Positions 1-12,100 of a stretch of 64,000 bases of DNA are shown one piece after another. The notes beneath the pieces were generated by a model, which saw only the letters and a list, made by a program, of their open reading frames with translations, did not search any database and was not told where the DNA came from. The translations under genes and the position numbers were made by a program. The stretch lies in contig CP053153.1 of the NCBI GenBank assembly GCA_014607495.2, positions 124,001 to 188,000 of the forward strand, written 5' to 3'. This DNA comes from Carposina sasakii (Eukaryota > Arthropoda > Insecta > Lepidoptera > Carposinidae). Numbering within the stretch: position 1 is the first letter of the stretch; each line of letters starts with the position of its first letter.

Positions 1-1160
1 GTGCATAATTTAAATAGGTAAGTGATGTAGTATGATTATCCGTCTATTTACTAGATTTACTTAATTTAATAGGTAGGTAGAACCGAACAGAAGTGTAACG
101 GTTTATACATTAGTAATGGTACCTAGGTACCTAAGTGTATCACAATAAGAATAATCCAGTGTCTTATTCTAACCTTAATAAATAAACATAATGGCACACG
201 TAGCTGGAGTATATCTATTTAGTTAGACCTAGGTAAATAAAATAAGCAAGTACATAACCCACTTTGTAGGTTTTATTCGGTTTAAGATCTGTTTAAAAAT
301 AAATAATAAATATATAACCTAAAAATAGTATAATACCCCAGTTCCTCGAAGGTATGCCAATGCTTTTGTACCCCACAATGGCGTCCATAGAACAATTAAA
401 AACCGCGATCAACAGTTGACTAGCGTTCGAGAAACCGGAGCGCGGTTAATATGTGGATTTAATATTTTTACATGGGATATAGTAAAAAAAAACTATGACT
501 ATAGCAACACTGCTAAAAGTGCAAATTGTATATAAAATAAATTACTTACAAAAGCTAAAACTAAAAAACAAGACTTGAGATATTGGTAGACCCCATGACT
601 TGATAATATATTTGTGACATTAGATTAGTATTATAAGTAGTTTAAAAACTTTGTTTAAAGTAAGTACATGATCCTTACACTTTCTCTACCTCAAAGAGTG
701 CTAAGTACGTAGGTAGGTAGGTACAGGTAGGTACTTGGTCATTTAGCAAAGTCTTTAAGTCGTAGGTACTCATTTATTTCATTATTGACTAACTGATAAA
801 GCTTTACTGAGATTAAACCTATGTTAAAAGATACCTACAATAAATGACAGTACTCGAGTTGAACCTACCTCTACGATCTATACATATATAGGTACTTATA
901 TCTATATTATTATAGCCTCTGCATTGGAACTTTTAATACAATCTGAGATAAAGTAAAGTAGTAGGCAGCGGTTTACTTAATTCGCAGTAAATAGACTAGT
1001 CTAAGTCTCACTACCGCCATCTACCGGAACCGACTCGCGAGACTAGCACAGATGTCGAGTACCAAAGCGTTCGGCTACACGGCGCATTCCTCGTGTCCGT
1101 CAAATTAACAATGCAAAAATGTTGCACTTCTATTGGCGCTAAGATTATATAACATAATTT
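1..1160. other. AT-rich intergenic DNA, no gene seen
   Basis: There is no coding signal on either strand. The stretch is AT-rich with short GTAGGTA/TACCTAC simple repeats, clearest around 708-735, which are common in lepidopteran non-coding DNA. It lies downstream of the minus-strand AGL gene and may hold its 3' UTR end. I found no clear AATAAA on the minus strand close to the coding end. Confidence 0.7.
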
Positions 1161-1209
1161 CCTATTTTATGAAAACGTCACGTTGACTGGAGCGGCCGAC
1201 TTGTCGTCG

Positions 1210-1875
1210 TCAGGCCAAGCCCAGGAAGTAAAACGTGAGGAATGCGAGCGCGTAGCCGAGCGCCGAACATCCCGCCAACACGCGCAGCGTCGAGCGCACG
1301 TCCTCGCCCGCGGCAGCCAGGGCGCGCGGCCCGGGCGCCGCGTACACCGCCGAGTAGTGCGCAGACGCCGACTCCGAGTCCTCCGAGCCCGAGCCCGAGT
1401 CGCGCGCGAACCGCGGCACCGCACCCGCGCGAAGCGAGCGCAACGAACCGCGACGCCCGCCGCCCGCGCCGCGCCCCCCGGCCGCCACCGCGCCGCCGCC
1501 GCCGCCCGCGCCGCGCCCCCCGGCCGCCACCGCGCCGCCGCCGCCGCCCGCGCGCCGCCGGTCGAACTGCAGCGCGCGCAGCGGGTACTCGCGCGCCTCC
1601 GCCGCCTCCAGCCCGGCGTCCGCGTCGTCCGCGCACGCGAACACGCGCGGCGCGTCCCGCCGCAGCCGCCGAGCGCCAGAGCCGCGTGCCGCCAGCCCGG
1701 GCGCCGGCCGCGGCGCGCGCAGCGGCACGTGATGCGCCACGCGCGCGCCCGGCCGCGCCGCCCGCCAGCGCGCGCTCAGCGGTAGGCCGTAGCGGAAGTA
1801 GCGGTCGCTGTACACGACGGTCGCCAGCGGCGGCGCGCGCGGGCGCAGCAGGCGGCGCAGGCGGCGCGCGCGCGG
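1210..1875 (-). other. GC-rich open frame directly after the AGL stop, hydrophobic C-terminus
   Basis: After the AGL stop (1876-1878) the same frame stays open for about 221 more codons, to a TGA at 1210-1212. The frame has no methionine, so it could only be translated as a spliced exon or by stop readthrough. Its early part has mixed acidic and aromatic composition (for example VVYSDRYFRYGLPL). A Gly/Ala-rich middle comes from a 42-bp tandem repeat. The end has a hydrophobic stretch, LGYALAFLTFYFLGLA, that could be a membrane anchor. I do not recognise the family. It may be a terminal exon of another gene, an alternative AGL exon, or a chance open frame in very GC-rich 3' UTR. Confidence 0.3.
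1461..1560. repeat. 42-bp GC-rich tandem repeat
   Basis: A 42-bp unit starting CGCCCGCGCCGCGCCC is present at 1461 and 1503, with a third partial copy from 1545. On the minus strand it encodes the Gly/Ala tract of the open frame after AGL. Confidence 0.8.
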
Positions 1876-3153
1876 TCAGTCGGAGAGCGGGCGCGCGCGC
1901 CGCGCCTCTGCCAGCGCATGCAGCGCCTCGAGTGCGCTGCCCGAGCTCCACGCCTGCGTGCCGCACGAGTCGCGGCACGGCGCGCCGCCCGCGTCCGTTA
2001 GCTCGGGGCAGCCGCGCCACGGCGAGCGGCGCAGCGCGGCCAGCAGCGGCCCGAGCGCGGCGTACCCGGCGGCGACGGTGCGCGCGTGCTTGCCATTCTC
2101 GTGCGCGAAGGCGAGGCGCGCGCGTACGTAGAAGCCTAGCGGCCACGTCCACTCGGGACCCTGGTGGTAGTTGTAGCCGTGTGCGACCGCCGCGTCGTCC
2201 GAGTCGTCGGAGTTGTCGTAATTGGGGCGGTAGTTCCAGTCGGCCGGGTCGAGCGTGCGCAGGCCGAGCGGCGCCAGCAGCAGCGCCTCCACCTGGTCGA
2301 GCGCGGCCCACGCGTGGCGCGCGTCGAACAGCTCCGGCGCGACCGTCATGGCGACCACGTAGTTGCAGCGCAGCTGGTAGTCGGCCCATGGGCGCGTGGC
2401 GCCGTGCGTGTCCTTGTAGATGGAGCGGCGGTGCACGAGGTCGGGGCGCGCGTCGGCGGCGGACGGCTCGCTCGGGATCCAGAAGTGCCGCTCGAAGTTG
2501 GCGCGGATGCGGTCGGCCCACTGCGCCCACGTCCAGGCGGTGGCGCCGCCGTCGCGCGCGCGCCGCAGCACTCCCGGGTACGGGTAGCGCTGGCGGCGGT
2601 GCTCGTCCGCCAGCCACGCGGCCGCAGCGTGCGCCAGCGCCACCAGCTCCACGGCGCTGCCGTCGCGCGGCGTGGCGGGCCGCCCGCGCGTGCCGGCGCG
2701 CTCGGAAGAGCCCATCTTGTCCATCCACGTGCCGCAGTTGGCGTCGTTGCCGCCGAACGGAAAGCCCGTTTCCGGGTCGATGCCGATCTGCACGTTGAAG
2801 CCGCGGTCGGCCATGTGCGCGTCGATGTCCCGGCCGGCGTTGCGCTCGCGGAAGGCGCGGCCCTGGAAGTGCGCGTCGAGCGCCTCCTGCACGACGTCGT
2901 GCAGCGGCTGTGTGACGCCGGGCGCGTCGGGCGCCGGCGCCGGCGCCTCGTCGCTCGGGAACAGGCGCGTCACCGGCTCGGACAGGACGGCGGCACCGTC
3001 GGGCGCGGCGCGCACGTACGCCTGCAGGCTGTGCAGCCACCACCACACGGCGTCGCGGCAGTTGTAGCGCGCGCGCACGCCGCCGTCCAGCAGGTTCGGG
3101 ATCAGGCCGTGCCGCAGACACGCCGCGAAGCCGAGCAGGTGGGCGCGCGCGTC
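1876..3153 (-). CDS. AGL: AGL last coding exon (glucosidase domain C-terminus)
   Basis: Encodes about residues 1145-1569. The acceptor is CCCAG/GAC at 3154-3155 and the stop is TGA at 1876-1878. It begins with the conserved GFAACLRHGLIPNLL segment and includes RARYNCRDAVWWWL, FRERNAG, NCGTWMDKMG, TPRDGSAVE, WADYQLR and GYNYHQGPEW, all typical of the GH133 amylo-alpha-1,6-glucosidase half. The upstream intron is only 86 nt. Confidence 0.93.
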   Translation of the reverse strand, partial: DARAHLLGFAACLRHGLIPNLLDGGVRARYNCRDAVWWWLHSLQAYVRAAPDGAAVLSEPVTRLFPSDEAPAPAPDAPGVTQPLHDVVQEALDAHFQGRAFRERNAGRDIDAHMADRGFNVQIGIDPETGFPFGGNDANCGTWMDKMGSSERAGTRGRPATPRDGSAVELVALAHAAAAWLADEHRRQRYPYPGVLRRARDGGATAWTWAQWADRIRANFERHFWIPSEPSAADARPDLVHRRSIYKDTHGATRPWADYQLRCNYVVAMTVAPELFDARHAWAALDQVEALLLAPLGLRTLDPADWNYRPNYDNSDDSDDAAVAHGYNYHQGPEWTWPLGFYVRARLAFAHENGKHARTVAAGYAALGPLLAALRRSPWRGCPELTDAGGAPCRDSCGTQAWSSGSALEALHALAEARRARPLSD

Positions 3154-6100
3154 CTGGGACGAGCGAAACAGTCGATCGGTACGGGCGTGGCGTAGATAGT
3201 AAATTTAAAATATTCAACATCGACGTCGCGACAACTCACCTGGTAGCGGTGCGTGAGCAGCATGAGACCGCGCAGCGCGATGAACGTGTCGCGGCCCCAG
3301 CAGCGCATGTAGCCGACGGCGAAGTGCGGCAGGCCGGCCGACAGCGACGGCGTCTGCGCGGGCGCGGCCGGCAGCGGCGCCGAGCGCACGGCGCCCAGCA
3401 GCTGCACGCTCGTGAGTGCCAGCGCGCGCGAGTAGGCATCCGCGCGGGACATGCGCATGCGCGCCAGCGCTGCCGCCTCGCTCGGGCCATGCAGCGCGCA
3501 CAGCACGCGCTCGAAGTACGCTGGCACGAGGTAGCGCGGCAGCGCGCCCAGCGGCCGCAGCGCCGCGCGCGCGCGCTCCGCCAGCGCGGCCAGGCGCGGG
3601 CAGCGCGCGAGGCGGCGCCACGTATACTCGGCCAGCCAGTCACCGGCGCGCAGGTGCGCGCACAGCGGGTGCGCCAGGTCGTCAGCGGCGCGCGCCTCGT
3701 CCAGCAGCGTGCGCGCCCCTTGCAGGCCGGCGTAGGCGAGCGCGCCGCGCCCGGGCACCTCGTAGGCGCCGGCGCCGCCCGCCGCCTCGCGCTCCTCGGC
3801 GTCGCAGCGGAACAGCAGCGCGTTGAGGTCGGCCAGCGCCAGCGGCTCCAGCAGCGGCGCCAACCCGAGCGGGTCGGCCGCGTCCGTCCAGCAGTGCGCC
3901 AGCTCCGCCAGCGCCGCTGCCTGCGCCGCCGTGGGCGACACGCGCACTGCGATCGATACATTCCTTAATTGTTACAATAACAAATAAATTATAACAATAG
4001 CAACTTGTATTACCGAGGGTGCTAAACGAGGCAGACCAAAACATCTGAGGTAAACTATAACAGTTTTTATTATCAGTTTTTGTTTTGGCTTCTAGGTTAA
4101 GCGCAGAATGTATTCTCGCAGGGCGATCTAGGCGATCGTCCTCCTCGTTCGACGCAAGGTAGCACTCACGTATGAAGATGGTGGAGGGCTGCAGCGGATG
4201 GAAGTGTATCTCGGTGTCGCAGTCGGAGCGCTGCACGCGCGCCACGAGCGGAGAGGCGGCGGCGTTGGCGTGCGCGCGCAGCGTGACGCGCAGGCCGGCC
4301 GCGCCGCGCAGTACCGCGCCGTCCGCGCGCGCCGGCCCGGGCGGGGCGTGCGGCCGCGCCGCGTCCGCCGCCAGCAGCGTGCCCTCTAGCACCACCGCGT
4401 CCGGCTGGCCTTGGAAGCGCAGGGGCGGTATGCTGCGGCCTCGGAACTCCGCATCCGGCGCCTTAAACGCCGTGAACGCCACCAGGATCACGGACTGCGA
4501 ATCGACATTACGTCGAGCTAATTAAAATGCTGTTACTAGAAAATGTCCCAATCCTAAGATTTTTTGGGTACCTTTCTTGTGCGCGGGTTGTGTCGCGTGA
4601 CGGCCACCACGTCGGCGTCCATCTGGTCCACGTACACCTGCAATAACATTTTATTAGGGTGAATATCCCAGCGGCATTTTTTAAGCGTCCAAGCTGAGAA
4701 TCTGGTGATATGTGCTTAGATTTTTTTTTAATTATTATTACATATTTAATAAAATAGACTCCAATTTTATTTTTAGTAAAATCCAACAGTTTTTTTATAA
4801 AAAAATAAAACCGTTATGTTTTAGTATAAGGTGGCTTGTCCTTTACTTACTTTATATATAAAAAGCAATCATCACGACATATTCATTAGTTTTAAATGAG
4901 CAAATGTTAGTTAATAAAATAATTGAATAGTTACTTTATTATATAACAAGCATAAAATTTAATTTCAACTAATAGTACTTGTAAGATATCCTTTTGAAAT
5001 TTGTCCGAGCAAAATTGTCAGTGAATTATTGCGTAATCTAGGTAATTTTGGTTATTTTATTTTCTTTATTTTTTAGTTTTGGTGGCGAAATTTGTGCCAT
5101 TTTTACTTTTTATTTAAGAAAATAAAGGAATTTTATACTAAACATGCATATGTAGCGGGTGGAGCACTCTAGGAAGTTGGTGTGGTATGACTAGGTATAA
5201 CCGATATAAAAATATACGACAGACAAAAGGCATATATTTAGGGATGTTTCACTGGAAACACCAGATCCCCAGTTGAACAACAAAAAGATGCGGAGTATGG
5301 TAAGACGAGGCCTCTAAAGCTGGAGCACTCATCTCGTAAAAGAGGTGATACAATAAAATTGGCGGTTAAAAGTAAAGTCTTGGTTAAGACCAAGGCACTG
5401 AAAAGAAGTCAGTCACTTGACAAAGTTTCGAACCTTGAAAGGCTATAATATCGACACGTCAGTTCCAGAGATCGCTGAAATTAAGGACTTCTATAGCATG
5501 AGCGACCCCAAAGCTCGACTCTCTCGCCACTTTATGGATGACCTTTCGGACGTAAATATAGATATCAAGATGGCTCTCATACAGCTTTAAAATGGGAAGG
5601 CTCCCGGGAGGACTGAGCTCCTTGGGACTAGGGGGAAATCAGTCCTCGAGGAACTGTTTAGGTTATTTAACTCCATATTGGCCAATGGGTCTACTCCCAA
5701 AGCGTGGAGCTAAGGAGTAGTAGCATTGTATTAGTAGTAGCATTTCAAGAAGGGAGTCAAAACGCTCCTCTAAAACTATAAGCCGATCACTTCTCAGCCA
5801 CGTCTATAAGCTGTTCTCGAGAGTCGTTACGAATCGTCTGTCGTTAAGATTTGACGCCTTCCAGCGATTGGCACAGGCCCTGTTTCTACAGCACCGCATA
5901 CTGTACGGCAGGTTATGCAGAATTCAGACAAGTAGAACCAACCACTGTGTATAGCTTTTGTAGACTACGAGAAAGCCTTCGACGCCATCGAAACCTGAGC
6001 TGTTTTGGAATCCTTGCAACGACGCTGAGTAATCTCCACAAAATGGCAACGATGTCCATTCCAGTCCAAACCAACCAAACAGGACGGATTCAACTACTCC

Positions 6101-9100
6101 GAGGTTTAAGACAGGATAATGTCATATCCCTGAATCTCTTTACCAACGCGTTGGAGGACGTCTACAATGGCATGGACTAAGCATCAATGTCAGTGAATAT
6201 CTTACGCATCTCCGCTTTGCCGACTATATAATGTTATTGACTGAATCGCTGAAGGACCTACAAAAAATGCTGTCTAGTCTCAATACTGCCTCGAGGCGTG
6301 TGGGACTCAGGATGAACCTGGACAAGTCCAATGTAATGTTCAGTCGGCACATCATACCTGAGCCAATCTCCGTCGTAGGTGTGTGTAGCTTAGAAGTTGT
6401 CCAGAAGTATGTATATCTTGGGAAAAAATTGTAGTTAGGCAAAGACAACTTTGTGGGGGAACTCACCAGAAGATTACGACGTGGCTGGGCGGCATTTGGT
6501 TAGTTACGTCATATAATTGAGTCACCCTTGCCACAATACCTCAAGAACAAGATGTGTGATTAATATGTCCTACCAGTCATGACCTACGGAGCCGAGACTT
6601 GGAACTTGACAGTGGGGCTGGCTCACCGATTGCATGTAACTCAGAGAATAGAAAGGTCAATTTATCTGGCATAAGACCAAAACGACAGACGTTGTATCAA
6701 AGTGCAAGAAACAGAAGTAGCAGTGAGCTAGTCACATATGTCTTGAAACCGATGGATGGTGGAGTAATCTGGTTTTTTAATGGAGACCGCGCCTTGGAAA
6801 GTGTTGTGTTAGACGCCCCTACGGCCAAATAACCCGATGACTTGAAGAGGATCGCAAAAACGGAAGATTGAGTCTTGTGGCGTACTCTGAGGGAGGCCTC
6901 CAGCAGTGGACTGCAGTGGACCTGGCACTGCTTATATTTTGTCGAATAAAATGTCGAACAAATATTTCCAAATAAAACCTGACTTATTCTATCTAAGGAA
7001 TTAAGGGCTTCTAAGATTTGGTGGGACGGTATTAAATTTTGGTGCCATGATATCAGTATATGGTGGGCAAATTTCAGTTTTGGTGGTGATACAAAACTTT
7101 GAAAGCTTATATTACAATAACTATTAAACATTTTATTTGCGAATTTTGAATATAGCTTTTTATGGGTCTAATTATAATTTTCTAAAGTAATTTCTTTAAA
7201 AAACCTTAAAATAAAATGTGCCACCAAATCTTACGAAAAATTGCTTTTGTTAATATTGACCCTTTTTTTATATTATTTTAGTCTCTACTGTCACTTTCAG
7301 GGCACAGGTCTACTCGTGTTAGCCTTCACCCCGCTTCCCCGCTCCCCCGCCCCCTCCTCACCTCCTCGTACCCGTCCCTCGCGAGCTCTGCGTGCAGCTC
7401 GTTGAGCGCGCGGCGCGCGGCCGTCAGATCGTCACACACGAGCTCCCCCTCCAGCGGCACGCCTCCGCCCGCGCCCCCCGCGCCCCCCGCGCCGCCCGCA
7501 CCGTCCGCCTCGTCCGCCTGGTACAAGCGACTCTCGTTCACCACGTGGATCTGCAGCAAAGTTAATACTTTAGACTTAGTAGTGTTCGGAATCTAAGCCC
7601 ATGAAACGTAAGCAGCTTCGCTTGGGAAAATTAAATGATAACCGAACCAGTAGGCCGATTGCGTAACTTGCAATAAGCCTAAGAACCGGACCCTCTGGAT
7701 ACCTCAGACGCTTACAATAAATCTGTAAAATCAGCTCTGCCCATTTGGGTTATAACGAAACTAAGAAATATTATTAGTTCACATAAGTTATCACAAGTAA
7801 AGTGGCCACTTCTTGGTCTTATTGTTTGCCGTGCCCATACAGGGCGTCACATGTACCTACTATATTGAATTTCATGTAACATCTATATAACCTGTGACAT
7901 GCAATAAATAAATCTAATCTAATCTAATCCAAGATGCTTGGCTTGCAGGCTGCCATTGTACATACGAGACATCTCTTCTTTTATCTTGTAAGTAATATTT
8001 TTTGTGTATGTGCAATAAAGAATAAAGATTATTATAATATTGAAAAGAATGAGTATACTCACATGATGAGGTACGAACTCGTCGATGCCCCGGGTGGAGC
8101 CGATCGCATTGCAAGACATCGACACCAGCGCCGCACTCGCCAGGATGTCAAACGCACACCTGTTCAATACAAATTAAAACACTCAGTCAATGCAGTTTAT
8201 GGTGTGGAGTTTAGAACCACGGCTTCGAGAGGAGTTTTGATAAGCCTCTCACCAGAGTCCAGAGTTTACCGTCCTCCCGTCAAACAAAGGTAAATAAAGA
8301 CGTAGAACTGCGGTTAGAACATCCTGGTCCCTTACACGCTAGATCTACGAGTATCACCCGAAGAGAAAGATGTAAATATTACAGGAATGTAAAAGAAAAT
8401 CTTACCCTTCCCTCTGCACCGGTAGGTGCGAATATGACAATGATAAAATTCAAAAATTCAAAATTCAAAATCATTTATTCGACATGAAAGCATTAACAAC
8501 TTGTTTGTCGATTGTCTAATGATATGTTACTTTCTATCTTAAAGGTGGCCACAAAAAAACAACCTGTATAATTCGAAGCTAAAGTCAATTCTTTAAATTT
8601 CTCACGTAATGTGACCCTGGACCCTAAGTTTAGAATTGCACGGACAGCTCTTTTTTGCAAGATAAATATTGACTCCCAATCAGCTGCGCTTCCCCATAAT
8701 AAAATACCGTATGTCATTATTATACTATGGAAATAGCTAAAATAAACAATTCTACCTTAGTGGTTAGAGCACTGACACGCGGAATGCAGGGGTCGTGGGT
8801 TCGATTCCCACCCGGGTGAGGAATTTTTTCCATTTCTTTATTAATAATTTTATAATTCTAGCAGTCTCGACATCTGTCAGTAGACGAATTCTCTTAACTG
8901 CATAGGCTGCAGAACTAAGTTTCTTACTTAGTTTTTCAATGTGAGGACCCCATTGTAATTTGGCATCCAAAGTTATGCCCAAGAAAACAGTCGAATCCAC
9001 TTGATTCAGTCTCTCGTCGCCTATGTAAACATCAGTTCTAACTTGTTTCACGTTAGGAGTAGAAAATTTTATTAATTTCGTTTTCCTACTATTAATATTA

Positions 9101-12100
9101 TTAATTACTATATAATTAATAAATAATTAATATTAATTAATAAAATTTATTAATTTAATAGCTAATATCAATTTTGTTTCCCAGACATGTTTCTATACAT
9201 AGGGCCTTAAGGTAGCATTCGTTCTTAGCGACCGCGACACGCGAACGCGACGCGCGACCGCGACTGTGTCACACGACCTACTGCTTAGTATGAATTTATA
9301 TGGAGCACTAAACAAATGCCGGGACCGCGTCGCGCAACCTGTGGGCGTGGCCAGAGAATGCGCGGCGACCGGGACCCGTTCGCGTCGGAGGCAGTGCCGT
9401 CACGCGACGTAGGCGAGAAGCACATCAAAATGGCGTCGTTTTTATCACATGAGGATCAGATATTGATAGAATTAGTGAATAAACCCTTTAATATGATGTA
9501 AGGCTCCAATCTTATAAAGACAACATTATGAAGGACAATATTTGGGAAGGAATTGCCAAGTCATTCAACTGTCTTTCTAGCTACGGATATATTGTCCGAC
9601 ATAACGTACTGCAATAGAACACAACCGTCACCTATAAAAACTGCGGGAAGAGTGGCGGGTGACGTCGCGTCGCGGCCGCTGACATCGGAAAGCTAGTTGT
9701 CGCCCCGCGCCAGGCGACCATGGAGCGTGATCGCCTGGCGCGGTCGCTAAGAACGGAATGCTACCTTTACAGTAAAAAGCATTACACTGATTGGGTATAA
9801 GCTAGGTGTATACGAGTATAGGGATCTTAGTGTGGGACTAGGGTAATTTTGTGAAGTGTTCTAAAGTGTGTGAATATTTTATTTATTATTTATTCATGTA
9901 ATGTCGGCACATACCGCTTTTCGAAGGGCGAGGGGTTGTCGTGCGTGACGTCGTACAGCAGCGCGTGCGCCACGCGGGCGCGGGCGGGCGCGGCGCGAGC
10001 CCGCGCGAACGCTCCCACCGCGCGCCCGCCGTAGCGGTGCAGCTGCCGGCCCAGCTCGTGCGCGTCCCACGCGCTCATCGCCTCTGCAGACACATAGCTA
10101 TAGCTACAACGCGGGTAACGCTTCAATGCAGAACTGGGGTCCTTCTTTACTGCACGCTTGATATAATACATAGAGTAGCTTATACTATAGGAAAAGCGCT
10201 GCGTGCGACGGTTACCTCGTATGAGAGAGTTGATGCCGAGCCGGTTGACGAAGACGTTGTCGACGTGGTCCGAGTTGGTGAACAGCTCGGCCGTGACGTA
10301 GAGGTCGGGGCGCTGCGCGCGCGCCGCCGCCAGCAGGCGCTCGGCCACGTGCACGGGCGTGGAGTGGCAGTTGTCGAGGCGCAGGCCGTCGAACAGCGCC
10401 GCCGCGCGCCGCACGTAGGCGCGCATGTGCGCCCACAGGAACGGCGAGTCGCGCGGCGCCGCGCCGTAGCGCAGCTTCACGCTGTCGCCCCACGCTACCA
10501 GCTCGCGTCGCAGGTACACGCGCCCGTCGGCCGCCGGCGCCGCGAAGTCGTCCAGCGGCGTCGCGTCCATGACCCAGCCGTTGTGCGCCATGACGCGCGC
10601 GCCGGCCGCGCCCCACGCCAGCGCCTCCAGCTCGGCCGCGTCGCTGTCGGCGCGCACGGGCGACTCGGCCGGCCACGTGAAGTAGCGCGCGAACAGCGGC
10701 GCGCGTTCGCCCAGCGCTGCCAGGCGCGGCCCGTCCGCCTGCAGGCGCTCGTAGCGATAGCCGGCCATGCAGTTGTCCACGGCTCTGCGCAGCGCGTCCT
10801 GCGCCGCGTCGTGCGCCGCCTGGTTGAGCGCGTCGAGGCGCGCGCGAAGCTCGGCGCAGCAGCGCTTGAGGCGCGCCTCCTCGTCGGCGCAGTCTGCGTG
10901 GTACACGTTGTACTTGCGCAGCGCGCGCTCAATGTCCACGCCGGCCGCCAGGCGTCGCCGCTGCGGGTCGGCCGTCAGCTGCAGCTCGTCCGCATCCTCC
11001 GCGCCGCTCGGCGCCGGCACCCTGCGGACATCAAAATCCAGTAGGTATTGATGAAGTGTGACTTTGTGAAGTTGTATTTCAGGGGTAGGTAAACAACACT
11101 GACTTGTTACGAGCGCGCTGACAGAAGTCGGCCACAAGCGCGTTACAGTCGCACTGCAGCAGCTCGTGCAGGCGCACGTCGGCGGCGGCGCGCTCGGCTA
11201 GCGCGCGCACGGCGTCCGGCGTGCGGCGCTCGGCCGGTAGCGCCGCCGCCTGCAACGTGCAGCGGAACAGCAGCGCGTCCAGCAGCGCCGCCGGCCGCAG
11301 GTGCGGGCAGTTGGCGCAGTTGTAGCTGGCGTCCGGCTGCGTGGCCAGCCACGGCGTCTCGTTGGCCGTGTGGTTGAGCACGACGTCGCTCAGCACGACG
11401 ACGCCCTGCGCGCGCAGCTCGTCCAGCACGCGCGCCAGCTCCTCGTGCGTGGCGTCGGGCCCGAGGCGCGGGTCGAGGCGCTCCTGGTCCGCCACGCTGT
11501 AGGCGGACTGTGACGCGCCCAGAGCCTGCACGGGCGTGAAGTGTATCGCGTTGTAGCCGGCGCGCAGCGCAGGCGCGAGCGCGCGGCGCCAGCGCGGCAG
11601 TGGACCGAGGCACTTGCTGAGTACGGTGAGGCAGCTGATCGCGTCCGCCGGCACGGGCAGCGTCGGCCACACCTGCCACCACCCCGAGCCCACTGGACCG
11701 GCTCGTGATTCCCTAATAAAAACATGGATGCAGGTATTACTTTATTGAATTATTGAATTTTAAAATTCTATTACATTGTCAAAAAGTTATTTGTTCAGTG
11801 TAAAGTTGATTGATCGTTGATCGTTCTTTGTGTACAGACGTGCACACTGTTGCAATATTTTTATTAATAAACAAGTGCATAAAAAGTGACCTAGTTAAAA
11901 ATCAATAACATAGTGCTAAAGTGTTTAAGTTATATACCTACTAATGAAATATATTAATTTGAGTTATGGATAACAGCCCCTTTAACCGAAGCGGGCTAAC
12001 ACCCCGCTCTCCGCCGCCGCCGCCAACACCTCAAGCGCAGAGCAAAGCTCAAGATGAGGAAGTTGAATTTGAAGCTATTCGTACAGCAGAACTTCAACAA

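Noticed and set aside
1980..2000. Loss of a conserved acidic residue near the AGL C-terminus (SCGTQAWS where human AGL has SCETQAWS)
   Set aside because: I cannot say from memory that this position is invariant in insects, or that it is the catalytic Glu, so it is not claimed as a defect.
1178..3220. A 680-codon minus-strand frame, Arg/Ala-rich
   Set aside because: Shadow of the AGL last exon in another frame; its low-complexity composition is typical of GC-rich DNA read out of frame.
3102..3239. Extension of the AGL exon beyond 3240
   Set aside because: The frame stays open through the 86-nt intron, but the GTGAGT donor, the CCCAG acceptor and the match to animal AGL place the intron here.
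8755..8853. tRNA gene
   Set aside because: It has A- and B-box-like sequence, but no pairing acceptor stem. It is flanked by a target duplication inside a LINE, and a second copy has the same non-tRNA tail, so it is a SINE.
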